A stretch of DNA of 64,000 nucleotides from Synaphobranchus kaupii. Its lineage: Eukaryota > Chordata > Actinopteri > Anguilliformes > Synaphobranchidae. A program made the translations under genes and the position numbers. The notes beneath the pieces were generated by a model that worked only from the letters and a program-made list of their open reading frames with translations, was not told where the DNA came from and ran no database searches. The stretch is taken from NCBI GenBank assembly GCA_029718625.1, contig CM056391.1, positions 4,116,933-4,180,932 on the forward strand, in the 5' to 3' direction. Below, in pieces: positions 61,801-64,000 of the stretch (position 1 is the stretch's first letter; every line of letters begins with the position of its first letter).

Positions 61801-64000
61801 GTGAAGTGTGTTGGGGTTAGGGGTTAACACACACACTGACTGGGAGGTGAAGTGTGTTGGGGTTAGGGTTAACACACACACTGACTGGGAGGTGAAGTGT
61901 GTTGGGGTTAGGGGTTAACACACTCTGACTGGGAGGTGAAGTGTGTCGGGGTTAGGGGTTAACACACACACTGACTGGGAGGTGAAGTGTGTTGGGGTTA
62001 GGGGTTAACACACTCTGACTGGGAGGTGAAGTGTGTCGGGGTTAGGGGTTAACACACACACTGACTGGGAGGTGAAGTGTGTTGGGGTTAGGGGTTAACA
62101 CACTCTGACTGGGAGGTGAAGTGTGTCGGGGTTAGGGGTTAACACACACACTGACTGGGAGGTGAAGTGTGTTGGGGTTAGGGGTTAACACACACACTGA
62201 CTGGGAGGTGAAGTGTGTTGGGGTTAGGGGTTAACACACACTCTGACTGGGAGGTGAAGTGTGTTGGGGTTAGGGTTAACACACACTCTGACTGGGAGGT
62301 GAAGTGTGTTGGGGTTAGGGTTAACACACACACTGACTGGGAGGTGAAGTGTGTTGGGGTTAGGGTTAACACACACTCTGACTGGGAGGTGAAGTGTGTT
62401 GGGGTTAGGGGTTAACACACACACTGACTGGGAGGTGAAGTGTGTTGGGGTTAGGGGTTAACACACACACTGACTGGGAGGTGAAGTGTGTTGGGGTTAG
62501 GGGTTAACACACACACTGACTGGGAGGTGAAGTGTGTTGGGGTTAGGGGTTAACACACACTCTGACTGGGAGGTGAAGTGTGTTGGGGTTAGGGGTTAAC
62601 ACACACTCTGACTGGGAGGTGAAGTGTGTTGGGGTTAGGGTTAACACACACACTGACTGGGAGGTGAAGTGTGTTGGGGTTAGGGGTTAACACACACTCT
62701 GACTGGGAGGTGAAGTGTGTTGGGGTTAGGGGTTAACACACACTCTGACTGGGAGGTGAAGTGTGTTGGGGTTAGGGTTAACACACACACTGACTGGGAG
62801 GTGAAGTGTGTTGGGGTTAGGGTTAACACACACTGACTGGGAGGTGAAGTGTGTTGGGGTTAGGGGTTAACACACACACTGACTGGGAGGTGAAGTGTGT
62901 TGGGGTTAGGGTTAACACACACACTGACTGGGAGGTGAAGTGTGTTGGGGTTAGGGGTTAACACACACACTGACTGGGAGGTGAAGTGTGTTGGGGTTAG
63001 GGGTTAACACACACTCTGACTGGGAGGTGAAGTGTGTTGGGGTTAGGGTTAACACACACACTGACTGGGAGGTGAAGTGTGTTGGGGTTAGGGTTAACAC
63101 ACACACTGACTGGGAGGTGAAGTGTGTTGGGGTTAGGGGTTAACACACACACTGACTGGGAGGTGAAGTGTGTTGGGGTTAGGGTTAACACACACACTGA
63201 CTGGGAGGTGAAGGGTTAACACACACACTGACTGGGAGGTGAAGTGTGTTGGGGTTAGGGGTTAACACACACACTGACTGGGAGGTGAAGTGTGTTGGGG
63301 TTAGGGGTTAACACACACTCTGACTGGGAGGTGAAGTGTGTTGGGGTTAGGGTTAACACACACACTGACTGGGAGGTGAAGTGTGTTGGGGTTAGGGTTA
63401 ACACACACACTGACTGGGAGGTGAAGTGTGTTGGGGTTAGGGTTAACACACACACTGACTGGGAGGTGAAGTGTGTTGGGGTTAGGGGTTAACACACACT
63501 CTGACTGGGAGGTGAAGTGTGTTGGGGTTAGGGGTTAACACACACTCTGACTGGGAGGTGAAGGGTTAACACACACACTGACTGGGAGGTGAAGTGTGTT
63601 GGGGTTAGGGTTAACACACACACTGACTGGGAGGTGAAGTGTGTTGGGGTTAGGGGTTAACACACACACTGACTGGGAGGTGAAGTGTGTTGGGGTTAGG
63701 GGTTAACACACACACTGACTGGGAGGTGAAGTGTGTTGGGGTTAGGGGTTAACACACTCTGACTGGGAGGTGAAGTGTGTCGGGGTTAGGGGTTAACACA
63801 CACACTGACTGGGAGGTGAAGTGTGTTGGGGTTAGGGGTTAACACACTCTGACTGGGAGGTGAAGTGTGTCGGGGTTAGGGGTTAACACACACACTGACT
63901 GGGAGGTGAAGTGTGTTGGGGTTAGGGGTTAACACACACACTGACTGGGAGGTGAAGTGTGTTGGGGTTAGGGGTTAACACACACTCTGACTGGGAGGTG
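58849..64000. repeat. 44-46-bp minisatellite, about 113 copies, continuing past the window
   Basis: Unit CTGACTGGGAGGTGAAGTGT, GTTGGGGTTAGGGTTAACAC, ACACA, in 44-, 45- and 46-bp forms. Most contain GGGTTAGGGTTA or GGGTTAGGGGTTA (telomere-like). 45-bp units keep plus (VNTHTDWEVKCVGVR) and minus (TLTPTHFTSQSVCVL) frames open over short runs, but shorter and longer forms break them. A block of several units is repeated 2178 bp away (59761 and 61939, matching variant order). It lies in a COL25A1 intron. Confidence 0.98.

Noticed and set aside
58868..63995. Many 60-136-codon frames (VNTHTDWEVKCVGVR / TLTPTHFTSQS)
   Set aside because: Translations of the 45-bp array, broken wherever 44- or 46-bp units occur.
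58849..64000. CRISPR array
   Set aside because: Units are contiguous tandem repeats without unique spacers, in a vertebrate intron.

Overview
The window is vertebrate nuclear DNA, most likely from a ray-finned fish. The genes have short exons with GT-AG introns, the non-coding DNA is rich in CA/TG microsatellites, and there are many small inverted-repeat transposons, tRNA-derived SINEs, a hAT element and a CR1/jockey-type LINE. The species cannot be fixed from the sequence alone. The gene order OSTC (+), ETNPPL (-), COL25A1 (-) is the order I know from human 4q25. It is used here, together with residue-level similarity, to name the genes.

Layout. At 1-108 is the penultimate exon of OSTC; its last exon (2231-2249, encoding the final GYLMG) follows a 2.1 kb intron that carries a 43-bp minisatellite. 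At 6425-7780 is a complete intronless 451-codon gene for an Arg/Glu-rich TPH-type coiled-coil (ciliary/flagellar) protein, with two CRE-like sites and a TATA box just upstream. I do not know a counterpart between OSTC and ETNPPL in mammals. ETNPPL (ethanolamine-phosphate phospho-lyase) fills 12119-41058 on the minus strand. All 13 coding exons could be placed with consistent phases, giving 1500 nt (499 codons plus stop), the length I know for the human enzyme. From about 42 kb to the right edge is the 3' end of COL25A1 (minus): a long probable 3' UTR, then nine exons (eight coding, all phase 0, mostly Gly-X-Y) between 47777 and 58292. The remaining 5.1 kb is a tandem array that runs off the window.

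The genes are not functionally linked: OSTC is part of the oligosaccharyltransferase, ETNPPL is a PLP lyase of phospholipid metabolism, and COL25A1 is a transmembrane collagen. They are neighbours by conserved synteny.

The most unusual feature is the tandem repetition. Three minisatellites lie exactly across splice sites and copy them. A 67-bp array copies the 5' splice site of ETNPPL exon 9 (12 extra perfect CAG|GTAAGAG donors). A 48-bp array copies the 3' splice site and first codons of one COL25A1 exon (6 extra acceptors, all in the collagen frame). A 43/44-bp array copies the 3' splice site of the next COL25A1 exon (3 extra acceptors). Other arrays include a 54-copy 48-bp intronic array open on both strands and a >110-copy 45-bp array with telomere-like GGGTTA pairs. 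A 3.36 kb hAT element with an 8-bp target duplication sits in intron 2 of ETNPPL and carries a nested LINE fragment.
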